From: Methylobacter tundripaludum SV96 | GTDB lineage: Bacteria; Pseudomonadota; Gammaproteobacteria; Methylococcales; Methylomonadaceae | DNA length: 64,000 nt | Assembly: GCF_000190755.2 (NCBI RefSeq) | Contig: NZ_JH109153.1 | Coordinates: 1,053,872 to 1,117,871 of the forward strand | Direction of reading: 5' to 3' | Shown: positions 54,141 to 63,779 of the stretch, one piece after another | Layout of the letters: the number at the start of each line of letters is the position of its first letter | Position numbering within the stretch: position 1 is the stretch's first letter | Position numbers and translations under genes: made by a program | Notes under the pieces: model-generated | Database searches by the model: none | Seen by the model: the letters and a program-made list of their open reading frames with translations, nothing else | What the model was told of the DNA's origin: nothing

Positions 54141-55247
54141 TTACACTCTTGGCATCTGTCTCAGCTTTTCAACAACCTTATCACCAAACTCTTCGGTGCT
54201 GATCATCTTAACGCCGCTGCCCGGCTTGGACAGATCGGCGGTTGAGTAACCGTCGCCAAACACGCCTTGCATCGCATCCCAGACATTCTTGGCTTCTGCT
54301 GCCATATCGAAGCTGTTTTCCAGCATCATCGCAACCGAGCCGATCATTGAGTAAGGATTGGCGATATTTTTCCCGGCGATGTCGGGCGCCGAACCATGTG
54401 ACGGCTCGTAGTAGGCTTTTTCATCACCTATACAAGCGGAAGGCATCAAGCCCAGTGAGCCCAGAATACCGCCGCCCTGATCGCTGAGTATATCGCCGAA
54501 CATGTTTTCCATGACCATCACGTCGAACTGGGTAGGCTTCAAGCACAGATTGGTCGCGGCCGAATCAACCAGTTGATGGATGACCTCCACTTCGGGGTAT
54601 TCCTTAGCCACTTCATCGAGTATTTCATTCCACAAAACACTGGATTTCAGCACATTGCTTTTATGAATGTTGTGCAGCACTTTCTTGCGTTTTTGGGCAA
54701 GCTTGAACGCCTGGTGCAAAATTTGGCTGATTTGGTGTTCATCGTATTCCAGGGTTTCTTTGACATAACGCAAGCCCTGCTCGTTAATGCCGGTTTCCTT
54801 GCTACCGAAATACAGGCCGCCGACCAATTCCCGAACCATAATAATATCGATGCCCTCGCCGATAATTTCAGGTTTTAGCGGCGAGAAATGGGCCAAGGCT
54901 TTGGGCAGGAAAACCGGCCGAAAGTTTGCGTAGGTGTTGTAACGGCGACGCATCGGCAGCAACGCACCGCGTTCGGGTTGCTTATCAATGGGAATTGTTT
55001 TGGATTGCTCATGGCTCAAACCAATCGGGCCTTTAAGAATCGCATCGGCCTGGTCGCAAATATCGATGGTCGATTGCGGAAAGGCATCGCCGAATTCAAA
55101 ATAGGCGCAGGCTCCGAAAGCTGCGGGCATCAGTTCGAAAGTAACATCGTTACGCTCTTCGATAAGCTTGAGCACTTTAATGGCTTCCCGAGTAATTTCA
55201 GGACCGATACCGTCACCGGCTAACACTGCGATTTTATAATTCTTCAT
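54141..55247 (-). CDS. Isopropylmalate/isocitrate dehydrogenase family protein
   Basis: A 368-residue NAD(P)-dependent beta-hydroxy acid oxidative decarboxylase. It has IAVLAGDGIGPEITREAIKVL at the N-terminus (as in LeuB), the family block ENMFGDILSDQGGGILGSLGLMPSA (about 246-270) and YEPSHGSAPDIAGKNIANP. The substrate-binding helix reads NIHKSNVLKSS rather than DKANVL of LeuB. Without leuC/leuD neighbours the substrate is uncertain: 3-isopropylmalate, isocitrate, homoisocitrate or tartrate/malate are all possible. Confidence 0.85.
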   Translation of the reverse strand: MKNYKIAVLAGDGIGPEITREAIKVLKLIEERNDVTFELMPAAFGACAYFEFGDAFPQSTIDICDQADAILKGPIGLSHEQSKTIPIDKQPERGALLPMRRRYNTYANFRPVFLPKALAHFSPLKPEIIGEGIDIIMVRELVGGLYFGSKETGINEQGLRYVKETLEYDEHQISQILHQAFKLAQKRKKVLHNIHKSNVLKSSVLWNEILDEVAKEYPEVEVIHQLVDSAATNLCLKPTQFDVMVMENMFGDILSDQGGGILGSLGLMPSACIGDEKAYYEPSHGSAPDIAGKNIANPYSMIGSVAMMLENSFDMAAEAKNVWDAMQGVFGDGYSTADLSKPGSGVKMISTEEFGDKVVEKLRQMPRV

Positions 55248-55746
55248 TATGTACCTTTGCTGTCTGCTTAATATCTACGGAGTGAGATTTTTAAAAAACC
55301 GCTATTTTACTTTATTTTTTTTAATAAAGCCGGGCATACATCGCCCTAAAACAGTGTTTATTGCTACCCATCTCCAAATCGTTGGCTGAGTGCTGCTGTA
55401 TATTGCTGCAAATTTTCAATTTGCTCCTGAAAAGTAGAGTCCGACTAGCCATTCAAGCGGCAGGCCCAATGCGTTACATATCCCTTTGATGCTATGGACT
55501 AAGCGCCGTATCCGTTTAAAATGGCCTCGTTCAATACCTACTGCATGGCGACAACATCGTTTTCCCGCTTTTTTAGCAAAAACACATCCGCATCCCCTAA
55601 TGAAGACCGGAAACCAATCCATTTAACCATACAAAATTAAATGGATTGCTTTAAAATGATCGGTTTTCAATCACGTTTACCCCGACGGCATTGATTGGCA
55701 ATCTTACAATTTCCCCCTTCCAAACAAAAATAATAAGAGACAGTTC
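55248..55746. other. 499-base divergent intergenic region
   Basis: Between the dehydrogenase (minus) and chemoreceptor (plus) genes. It contains a weak reading frame of 68 codons (55416-55622, minus) with four cysteines and a basic centre; I do not recognise it and give it low weight. The palindrome at 55616-55647 is the only clear regulatory-like structure. Confidence 0.5.
55616..55647. promoter_or_regulatory. Palindrome upstream of the chemoreceptor gene
   Basis: Perfect 11-base arms AATCCATTTAA (55616-55626) and TTAAATGGATT (55637-55647), 100-130 bases upstream of the chemoreceptor start. Candidate operator. Confidence 0.4.
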
Positions 55747-58581
55747 ATGAAGACCAATATGCCGGTAACCAATGTAGAGTATTCGCTTAAAGAGAGCGAC
55801 TCCATCGTATCCAAGACTGACTTAAAAGGGATGATTACCGACATCAATGAGGACTTTCTTCGGGTTAGCGGATTTACCAAAGCAGAGCTGATCGGCTTTC
55901 CGCACAATATAGTGAGGCATCCGGACATGCCGCCGGAAGCGTTTGCAGATATGTGGAAGGCATTGAAAGAAAATCGCCCGTGGACCGGACTGGTAAAAAA
56001 TCGCTGCAAAAACGGCGACTTCTACTGGGTGCTGGCCAATGCCACACCCTTTTATGAAAACGATCAGCTGGCCGGTTACATGTCGGTACGCAGCAAACCC
56101 AGCCGGGACCAAGTCACTGCAGCCGATGCCGCCTACCGGCTGTTTAAGGAAGGCAAAGCCGGCAATCTGAAAATCCAGGACGGAAAAGTCGTCAAATCAA
56201 CTTTTTGGGGGAAATTCAACCCCTTCAATAACCCCACGATCAAAAGTCGTTTGGTAACCGTTATCGGCCTGCTGAGCATATTGATGATGATCATCGGCGG
56301 CATGGGCCTGCATGGCATGGACAAGGCCAATGACGGCTTGCGCACGGTGTATGAGGACCGCACGGTGCCGATGAACCAGATTTCCACTATCAAGGAACTG
56401 ATGCTGACCAACCAACTGAGACTTACCGCTACCTTGGTTACGCCAACGCCCGAGGCGATCCGGAACAACACCGGTGAAGTAGAACAAAACATCGCGGAAA
56501 TCAGCAGGATTTGGACGACCTACATGACCACCTACCTAACCGCCGAAGAAGAAAAGCTGGCCGACCAGTTCACCGCAGACAGAAAACTGTTTGTAGAGGA
56601 AGGTTTGAAACCGACCCTTGCTGCGCTGAAAGCCCATGACCTCGAACTCGCCAACAAGCTTGCTGTAGACAAGATTAACCCGCTTTTTAAACCCGCTAAC
56701 GAAGATATCAAGCTTTTGATGCAATTGCAGGTCGATGTCGCCAGGCAGGAGTTTGAATTGGCGCAATCCCGCTATGACCGCACCCGTAACATCGGCATCG
56801 GCTTGATCGCGATGGGCACACTGCTGGCCTTATGGCAGGGCTTTCTTCTGATTCGTGTCATTGTGCGTCCGCTTGATGCCGCTATCAGCGATTTTGGCCG
56901 CATCGCCCAAGGCAACTATAACAACGCCATAGCTATTGAACGCCATGACGAAATCGGCAAGGTGATGGAAGCGCTTAAATCCATGCAGATCAAACTCGGT
57001 TTCGACGTTGCGGAAAGCAAACGCATTACCGATGAAAGCTTACGCATCAAAATCGGCCTGGACAGCTCCACGTCCGCGATCACCATATCCGGCACCGATA
57101 CCCTGCTAATCCACATGACCCCGGCGGCCAAGAGTCTTCTTGCTTCGATAGGCGGCCCCGATTTCAATGTCGAAGGCCTCTACGGCAACAGCCTCTCCAA
57201 GCTGTTCAACAATCCGGAAGCTGCCGCCAAATTCGATCGCGCCGCACAAACCGGCGAAGACGTGGACTTGTTCTTTCAGGATCATCACCTCCGTCTGGCC
57301 GCCCGCCCCATCATTGGCGAAAGCGGCAACTCGCTGGGCCGGGTAACGCAATGGCTGGATCGCACCGCCGAAGTCGAGGTAGAACAGGAAGTGGCCGCCA
57401 TTGTCCACGCCGCAGTCATGGGCGATTTCACCCGGCGCATTGAAATGCAAGGTAAAAAGGATTTCTTTAAGCAACTGGGCGAAGGGCTTAACGAACTGCT
57501 GGAAACCACCGAGAGCGGCATCAATGATGTGGTGCGCGTACTGGACGCACTGTCCCGCAGCGACTTGACCCAAACCATCACCAGCAACTATGCCGGAAGT
57601 TTCGGGCAACTCAAGGACGACGCCAATACCACGGTGGAAAAACTCAAGGAAATCATCAGTCAAATCAAGGAAGCGACCGACAGCATTAACACCGGCTCTA
57701 AAGAAATCGCCTCGGGCAATAATGACTTGTCGCATCGCACCGAGGAGCAAGCCGCCAGCCTGGAAGAAACTGCGGCCAGCATGGAACAGCTGACCTCCAC
57801 CGTGCAGCATAATGCCGCCAACGCCAGCCAAGCCAACCAACTTGCCGTTGACGCATCCGATATCGCCGGTAAAGGCGTCGAAGTGGTCGGCCAGGTGGTT
57901 CGAACCATGGACGACATTAACGATTCGTCGCGCAAGATCGGCGATATTATTTCGGTCATCGACGACATTGCGTTCCAAACCAACATCCTTGCCCTCAACG
58001 CCGCCGTCGAAGCGGCGCGCGCCGGGGATCAAGGCCGGGGCTTTGCCGTGGTCGCCGTCGAAGTGCGCAACCTTGCGCAACGCGCCGCCACGGCTGCCGG
58101 AGAGATCAAAACCCTGATTGACGATTCGGTCATTAAAGTCTCCAGCGGCAGTCAATTGGTCACGCAAGCCGGTCAAACCATGGAAGAAATCGTCAATTCC
58201 ATTCGCGGCGTTACCGTCATGATGTCTGAAATCAGCGCCGCCTCAACGGAACAGACGGCCGGTATTGAGCAGGTCAACCAGGCCATCACCCAGATGGACG
58301 ATGTAACCCAACAGAATGCCGCACTGGTAGAGCAAGCCGCCGCCGCAGCGGAATCACTGGAAGAACAGGCTCAAAACCTGTCGGATACGGTAGCGCAATT
58401 CAAAGTGGACGGTTACTCTCGCAATGCCCACGGAGCCGTGTCTCAAGCCACGTCTTTTCATGCAACACCGCTACGCAAAGAAACGGTACAAGCGTCAAGA
58501 ACAGTGGCAACCCAAAAACCGGCAGCAGCCCGTCATCAACCAATACAGCAGTCTTCCAGCGATGAATGGGAAGAGTTTTAG
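55747..58581 (+). CDS. Methyl-accepting chemotaxis protein with N-terminal PAS (Aer-like)
   Basis: A 944-residue chemoreceptor. An N-terminal Aer-like PAS domain (about 10-125; [19 protein letters not shown] and [16 protein letters not shown]) may sense redox or FAD state; TM1 (about 166-188), a periplasmic four-helix domain (about 190-345), TM2 (about 348-372), HAMP segments (about 375-430 and 575-640) with a PAS-like region between, and the signalling hairpin [18 protein letters not shown] (about 742-759). The C-terminus EWEEF is of the WxxF type that binds CheR/CheB, so adaptation is likely. No other che genes lie beside it, apart from the CheY/CheC-like pair 10 kb away. Confidence 0.94.
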   Translation: MKTNMPVTNVEYSLKESDSIVSKTDLKGMITDINEDFLRVSGFTKAELIGFPHNIVRHPDMPPEAFADMWKALKENRPWTGLVKNRCKNGDFYWVLANATPFYENDQLAGYMSVRSKPSRDQVTAADAAYRLFKEGKAGNLKIQDGKVVKSTFWGKFNPFNNPTIKSRLVTVIGLLSILMMIIGGMGLHGMDKANDGLRTVYEDRTVPMNQISTIKELMLTNQLRLTATLVTPTPEAIRNNTGEVEQNIAEISRIWTTYMTTYLTAEEEKLADQFTADRKLFVEEGLKPTLAALKAHDLELANKLAVDKINPLFKPANEDIKLLMQLQVDVARQEFELAQSRYDRTRNIGIGLIAMGTLLALWQGFLLIRVIVRPLDAAISDFGRIAQGNYNNAIAIERHDEIGKVMEALKSMQIKLGFDVAESKRITDESLRIKIGLDSSTSAITISGTDTLLIHMTPAAKSLLASIGGPDFNVEGLYGNSLSKLFNNPEAAAKFDRAAQTGEDVDLFFQDHHLRLAARPIIGESGNSLGRVTQWLDRTAEVEVEQEVAAIVHAAVMGDFTRRIEMQGKKDFFKQLGEGLNELLETTESGINDVVRVLDALSRSDLTQTITSNYAGSFGQLKDDANTTVEKLKEIISQIKEATDSINTGSKEIASGNNDLSHRTEEQAASLEETAASMEQLTSTVQHNAANASQANQLAVDASDIAGKGVEVVGQVVRTMDDINDSSRKIGDIISVIDDIAFQTNILALNAAVEAARAGDQGRGFAVVAVEVRNLAQRAATAAGEIKTLIDDSVIKVSSGSQLVTQAGQTMEEIVNSIRGVTVMMSEISAASTEQTAGIEQVNQAITQMDDVTQQNAALVEQAAAAAESLEEQAQNLSDTVAQFKVDGYSRNAHGAVSQATSFHATPLRKETVQASRTVATQKPAAARHQPIQQSSSDEWEEF

Positions 58582-58933
58582 TTAAACACATTACCCGGCT
58601 TATTGGATGCGCTTCATACAGTGAAGCGCATCCATATTTCAAACGATGCGCCCTTCGAAAAGCTCAGGGCAGTCACGCTCCCTCCTCCGAACCACCTAAA
58701 GCGCCTGCTTTACCGGCAGTGATTCCGGCCTTGTTATTAATACCCATCCGGGATTAATACATACCTGATCCTTCAATTATGCAAGACGTTCAGCTCAATA
58801 GCGGATTTAACCCGATAGGTAACTGCACTTATTGATTGGACACGTTGAATTCTCTATCCTAAAGACCTCTGTACAACGCCAACCGATTTTTTAGATTAAT
58901 GTATTTCGTCTTCGTGAAAATAAATGCCCGACT
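58582..58933. other. 352-base gap after the chemoreceptor
   Basis: No gene found. It holds the strong hairpin at 58605-58633 and then nothing that I recognise before the coiled-coil gene. Confidence 0.6.
58605..58633. terminator. Hairpin after the chemoreceptor gene
   Basis: Perfect 12-base arms GGATGCGCTTCA (58605-58616) and TGAAGCGCATCC (58622-58633) with a 5-base loop, 24 bases after the stop. No T-run follows, so it may act as an RNA-stabilising hairpin rather than a terminator. Confidence 0.5.
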
Positions 58934-59401
58934 ATGTTCAATTTCACTAAAAAATACAGCGATGCGCTGGCCGATGCGAATAAAAAAACCGCCGGAATAA
59001 GCGAAAAGTACGATGCCGCGATAATAAAAATCGAACGGCTTGAGGACGAATTATCCCAAAAAACAGATGAATTAAACCAAAGCTGCAAGGCCCAATCCAT
59101 AATGGCTGAAGGTGTAAAAAAATGCGTTGAATCGCTTTACGCCGTTCAAAACCAACTGCAAGCCGTAGCGGCGCATTTAGACCTTTCAAACAAACGAATT
59201 TTTGAGTTAATGCAAAAAAACAAGGCGCTTAAATCATCAGGCGACGAGTGGTTCAGGCGTTCCATCAAACTGGAATTTGAAGTTTTAATAGCTAAGGACG
59301 AGCTTAAAAAAATCGAAAATGAACGTGATTCGGCGATAAAAATGTGCGAGCTTCTTCAAGCCGAGTTAATGTCCAACAGCCCAAGCAGAAAGCAGGGCTA
59401 A
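58934..59401 (+). CDS. Coiled-coil protein, unknown
   Basis: A 155-residue hydrophilic protein with no signal or membrane segment and continuous heptads (about 5-150), rich in Lys, Glu and Ala (KKYSDALADANKKTAGISEKY). It has only three cysteines (C47, C58 and one near the end). I do not recognise the family. It lies downstream of the chemoreceptor and might interact with signalling arrays, but the link is speculative. Confidence 0.6.
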   Translation: MFNFTKKYSDALADANKKTAGISEKYDAAIIKIERLEDELSQKTDELNQSCKAQSIMAEGVKKCVESLYAVQNQLQAVAAHLDLSNKRIFELMQKNKALKSSGDEWFRRSIKLEFEVLIAKDELKKIENERDSAIKMCELLQAELMSNSPSRKQG

Positions 59402-59428
59402 CACCTCTACATCAGCTTAACACGCGAC

Positions 59429-60112
59429 TCATCTCGCAAAATAACCCTGTTGAATAAAATGCAACGCCTGTTCTATAACAGCCTCACGTTGCATGATGAA
59501 TGAATGCGAATAAGGCATCACCATAAAATCCTTCATGCCCGCCACTTGCGCCCGGCTTATCGACACGATGCCGTCGTTGACGTCGGGAATCAGCCGTGAA
59601 AACAAAGGATTGACGGTTTTATCGCCGGCAATAACCCCAAGCTGAAAATTCACCGGCCCCAGCCGGTTCGGCACGCTGTTGTTATCGGTGCCCAGCTGCA
59701 ATACGGCCGGACCGCTTAAATAATAAAACAGCCGCCAACCTCCCAGTTTATCCATGACTTCGGTGCCTTGATTGGGCGGCGCCAGCATCACTGCTCGACC
59801 CAGTTTATCGATACTTTGGTCCGCCAAGTAAGCTCGCAGCAGAATGCCGCCCATCGAATGGGTCAGGAAATGGATTTTTTTAATGCCTTCCGACTCGCAT
59901 TGTTTCAATGCCTGAGCTATGTATTTTTGCGCCAATGAACTGATGTCTGCGCTGCGCGAAGGATAATCGACATTGATGATTTTATAGCCGTAAGCCGCCA
60001 GCAGCTTGGCCGCTTTATTCATGCTGCGGCTGGTTCTGGACAGACCGTGCAGCAGAATAATCGCCTCCGAGCCCTTATCTATCGGTTTCAGTTTAGCTTT
60101 TAAATTTTCCAT
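59429..60112 (-). CDS. Alpha/beta hydrolase, lipase-like (PGAP1/esterase group)
   Basis: A 227-residue cytoplasmic alpha/beta hydrolase: oxyanion region ILLHGLSRTSRSM (about 19-31), nucleophile S86 in THSMGG, an aspartate in ISRLIPDVNDGIVS-like region and the histidine in MPYSHSF. It resembles PGAP1-like/alpha-beta lipases often annotated as lipase class 2. It overlaps the RND pump gene by 20 bases, so it is translated with it; a functional link is not known. Confidence 0.85.
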   Translation of the reverse strand: MENLKAKLKPIDKGSEAIILLHGLSRTSRSMNKAAKLLAAYGYKIINVDYPSRSADISSLAQKYIAQALKQCESEGIKKIHFLTHSMGGILLRAYLADQSIDKLGRAVMLAPPNQGTEVMDKLGGWRLFYYLSGPAVLQLGTDNNSVPNRLGPVNFQLGVIAGDKTVNPLFSRLIPDVNDGIVSISRAQVAGMKDFMVMPYSHSFIMQREAVIEQALHFIQQGYFAR

Positions 60113-63100
60113 AACGCAGCAAAATGGCGGGCAGCAATAATAAGTTCAGCAACGTTGAAGAGGCCAAGCCGCCGATAATGATCGCCGCCATCGGCCCCAT
60201 GATCTCGCGCCCCGGATTATCGCTGTTGAACGCGATCGGGAACATCGCCAACGCGGTGACCAGCGCCGTCATCAGGATCGACGGCAAGCGTTCCTGCGCA
60301 CCCAGTACGGCGGTGTCCAAATTCCAGCTCTTGCCTTCGACTTCGACCAGATAGCGATAATGCGACAGCAGCATGATGCTGTTGCGCACGGTAATGCCGA
60401 ACAGCGTCACAAAGCCCACGACCGAGCCGACCGACAAGGTGGCCCCGGTCAACACCACGGCGGCAACCCCGCCGATCAGCGCAAATGGAAGATTGGCGAG
60501 GGTCAGCAACATGTGCCGGATACTGCCGATCGCGATATAAATAAAAATCAGCACCCCGGCTCCGGCCAGCAGCGAATGCAAGATTAACTCTTTCCGCGCC
60601 TGCGCCTGTTCAATTGCCGCACCGGTGAACTCGGGATAAATATCCGCCGAGAACGGAATCTCCTTTAATACCCGCGCTTTAAGCTCCTCGACAAAAGCAT
60701 CCAGATCCCGGTCGATCACATTGCCGGTCACGGTTTGCCGCCGCTGCGAGCCTTGATGGAGGATGTTGTAGCGGCTGGCCGAGTGCCTGATTTCCGCGAC
60801 CTGGTCCAGCGTAATCACCGCGCCGTCCAGGGTCCTGATCGGCAACTTGGCTATCGATTCAGGCTGCTGTCTCAGCTCCGGCATCAAGGTCACCGCGACG
60901 TTATAGATTTTATTGCCCTGAATGTTCTTGCCGACCACCCGGGTTTCGTAAGCGGCCTGCAAAGTATCGACAACCTGGGCAGGCAACACGCCCCAGAAGC
61001 TGAGCTGGTCGAGATTCAGGTTGATTTGCAGCAACGGCGTGCCGGGCGGCGAGCGCAACTGCACATCGGTAGCGCCGTCTATATCGCGCATGATTTCAGC
61101 AACCACCTGCGCTTTGGCGTCCAGCTTATTCAGGTCATTGCCGTAAATATTAACCACCACCGGCGAGGTGTAGCCGGAAATAGTCTCATCGACCCGCTCC
61201 GTCAAAAAAGTGTTGGCTTCAAACAAAATACCGGGGAAACCGACCAGAATCGCCCGCAGCCTGTCCTTAATCTGCTGCTGCTCCGCGCCCGACATCGGCT
61301 CCAGCCGCACTTCATACTCGCTGTAATGGCTGCCGTAAGTATCGGCGCCCCGTTCCGCCCGCCCTGCCCATTGCGATACCGATTGTATGCCGGGAATAGT
61401 CATAAACTGTTCGGTCAACTTGCTGCCGATTCTGATCGATTCCTGCAACGAAGTGCCGGGAATGCTGGTGGTGTGGACGATATAATGCCCTTCGCGCAAT
61501 TCGGGCAGGAACTTGCTGTCGAGGCTGAAAAAGGCCAGCAAGCCTGACAGGCAAACAATAACGCTGCCGATAACCACCGGTTTAAAATGTCTGGAAACCG
61601 TGCCCAACAAATCCTTGTAATGCGGCTTGATGCGCCTGATCAGCGGCGGATCGTCATTGGCAAGATCGGCCTTACCCAGCAACGCATAGCACAGCGCCGG
61701 TGTTAAGGTCAGCGCCACCAGCAGCGACATTAAAATCGCCAGAATGTAGGAATATCCCAACGGCGCAAACAAGCGCCCGGCAACGCCGTTCAAGGTCAAC
61801 AACGGCACAAAAACCAGCGCGACGATAAAGCTGGCGTAAACCACGGAGCTGCGCACCTCCAGCGATGCCCTATAAACCACATCGGCTACCGGCAGCGGCT
61901 TGGCTAACAGACGGTTCTCCCGCAAGCGCCGGAAAATGTTTTCGGTATCGATAATCGCATCGTCAACCACCTCGCCCAACGCGATAGCCAAGCCACCCAA
62001 CACCATGATATTGAGATTAACTCCGCTTTCCAGCAGCACAATCACTGCACCAACCAACGACACCGGAATGGCCAGCGCGGAAATAAACGCGGTACGAAAA
62101 TTAAACAAAAACAGGTACAGGATAATCAGCACGAACAAGCCGCCGATCAGCAAATGCCCGGACAAATTGCTCAGCGAGCGTTCGATATAATCGGCGGGAC
62201 GAAACAAGTGCGAGTAAAAATTAATCGCCTGCTTGTTGAAAATAGGCTCGAACTCGTGCAACGTCTGCTCGACTTGCCGAGACACCGACAAGGTATTGGC
62301 CCCGTATTGGCCGATCACCATCATCACGATGCCGGGTTTGCCCATGATTTGCGCCGCACCGATCGGCGGTTCCGGCGCATAGCCAATCGTAGTGACTTCG
62401 CCCAACGTAACATTGCGCCCCTGATCCCGCTTGACGATAATCTTGGCGAATTGTTCCGGCGTGGCGGGCTGCCCCGTCACCTGCAAAGTGAAACGCTGGT
62501 TGTCGTTTTCGATAAAACCGCCGCCCTGAATATTTCCGGCCTTTGAGGCGGCCAAAATAATATCCTCCAGCGTCAGGCTAAAGCGATGCAGTTGCAGCGG
62601 GTCGACCTGGATTTGCAATTGCTGAATATCGCCGCCGAACACGTTAACATCGGCAACGCCCGGAACAGCCTTCAAGCGCGGCACTATCGTCCAGTCGACC
62701 AGACTGCGCAACGCCATCAAATCGGTTTGGTCGTCCTTGTTTAAACCGATCGTTAAAACCGTTGCGGAAGACGAGGACAGCGGTATCGCAACCGGCGTAA
62801 TGCCCTGCGGCAGCAGGCCCGATAGCGTGGTCAAGCGCTCACTGATCAGCTGGCGATTACGATACACATCGCTGTTTTCGACAAAGGTCGCGATAATAAT
62901 CGACAGGCCCTGGATGGATTCCGAGCGCACCGACTTCATGCCGATCAAGCCACTGATCGAGGTTTCGATTTGCTGGGTCACCAGCACTTCCACCTGCTCC
63001 GAAGAAAGGCCGGGCGATTCGGTTTGGATGATGACCTGTTTCGGGGAGAATTCAGGAAAAATATCCAGACCCGCCGTGGCGAAACGATAGCTGCCGTAGA

Positions 63101-63173
63101 GCAGGATTAATATCGCAAGCGCGATAACGATGCCGTAGAAACGGATGGAGAAGCGGACGAGTGTGGCTAGCAT
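60093..63173 (-). CDS. CusA/CzcA-family RND efflux pump
   Basis: An inner membrane RND transporter of 1026 residues with twelve helices and two large periplasmic loops. The helix-4 motif is VVDDAIIDTENIF (about 401-413), a form seen in the CusA/CzcA (heavy-metal) group; it pumps ions or organic compounds using protons. The usual adaptor and outer membrane genes are missing on both sides: downstream is a hydrolase, upstream are two unrelated frames and an insertion sequence. It may use partners encoded elsewhere. Confidence 0.92.
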   Translation of the reverse strand: MLATLVRFSIRFYGIVIALAILILLYGSYRFATAGLDIFPEFSPKQVIIQTESPGLSSEQVEVLVTQQIETSISGLIGMKSVRSESIQGLSIIIATFVENSDVYRNRQLISERLTTLSGLLPQGITPVAIPLSSSSATVLTIGLNKDDQTDLMALRSLVDWTIVPRLKAVPGVADVNVFGGDIQQLQIQVDPLQLHRFSLTLEDIILAASKAGNIQGGGFIENDNQRFTLQVTGQPATPEQFAKIIVKRDQGRNVTLGEVTTIGYAPEPPIGAAQIMGKPGIVMMVIGQYGANTLSVSRQVEQTLHEFEPIFNKQAINFYSHLFRPADYIERSLSNLSGHLLIGGLFVLIILYLFLFNFRTAFISALAIPVSLVGAVIVLLESGVNLNIMVLGGLAIALGEVVDDAIIDTENIFRRLRENRLLAKPLPVADVVYRASLEVRSSVVYASFIVALVFVPLLTLNGVAGRLFAPLGYSYILAILMSLLVALTLTPALCYALLGKADLANDDPPLIRRIKPHYKDLLGTVSRHFKPVVIGSVIVCLSGLLAFFSLDSKFLPELREGHYIVHTTSIPGTSLQESIRIGSKLTEQFMTIPGIQSVSQWAGRAERGADTYGSHYSEYEVRLEPMSGAEQQQIKDRLRAILVGFPGILFEANTFLTERVDETISGYTSPVVVNIYGNDLNKLDAKAQVVAEIMRDIDGATDVQLRSPPGTPLLQINLNLDQLSFWGVLPAQVVDTLQAAYETRVVGKNIQGNKIYNVAVTLMPELRQQPESIAKLPIRTLDGAVITLDQVAEIRHSASRYNILHQGSQRRQTVTGNVIDRDLDAFVEELKARVLKEIPFSADIYPEFTGAAIEQAQARKELILHSLLAGAGVLIFIYIAIGSIRHMLLTLANLPFALIGGVAAVVLTGATLSVGSVVGFVTLFGITVRNSIMLLSHYRYLVEVEGKSWNLDTAVLGAQERLPSILMTALVTALAMFPIAFNSDNPGREIMGPMAAIIIGGLASSTLLNLLLLPAILLRYGKFKS

Positions 63174-63260
63174 GGGTTAGTGGTTTTGGTTTCGAATAAT
63201 GTATATTTCGTTAACTAGCCGTAATTCAGTCATCTCAGAACGATCAGCGTTATCTGTTTT

Positions 63261-63644
63261 TCAGAGTATAAGTGAGTCAATTTGGTCATCGATATTTTTG
63301 AGCGATGTTTTCATGGCTAAGGCGATTCTGTAATAGAATTCTCTTAATTCCTGCTCACTACGCTCTTCTTTCGACATTAATTCTTCAAACGTTTTAGATA
63401 CGTTTTCTGGAAATAAGATTTCGATATCGCTCATCATATTGGACGAGTAGTCGTTATTCTTCATTCCCTCGTTTAGATTAATTAGGGTTTTTTCATAAGC
63501 GATTTCGAGCTTTTCTCGCTTTGTGCTGAGTCTTGTAATCTTATTTTCTAAAATCCATCGTTTGTGCTGAATGCCAATAGTTAACCAAGTTCCGAGGCCA
63601 GACAATACTCCGCCGATTATTATGCCTATTAGTGTTTGTGACAT
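63261..63644 (-). CDS. Small membrane-anchored coiled-coil protein, unknown
   Basis: A 127-residue protein with one N-terminal helix (about 4-25; IGIIIGGVLSGLGTWLTIG) and a charged coiled-coil remainder. The base composition is more AT-rich than its surroundings, and it lies next to an insertion sequence, suggesting recent transfer. No family recognised. Confidence 0.65.
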   Translation of the reverse strand: MSQTLIGIIIGGVLSGLGTWLTIGIQHKRWILENKITRLSTKREKLEIAYEKTLINLNEGMKNNDYSSNMMSDIEILFPENVSKTFEELMSKEERSEQELREFYYRIALAMKTSLKNIDDQIDSLIL

Positions 63645-63779
63645 GTGATTCCTTTAGTATCTGAATAAGTTATTTTTTGGGTCTGGATAACATACAAATT
63701 TCGATGATACACAGTTGGGGTGGTTGGACAACATCTTTTCGTAGCCCAACATTTCACTAGTTCCCAAGCTCAAGAGACT

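Noticed and set aside
55416-55622. 68-codon cysteine-rich frame on the minus strand
   Set aside because: No family recognised and no clear ribosome site; kept only as a remark in the gap entry.
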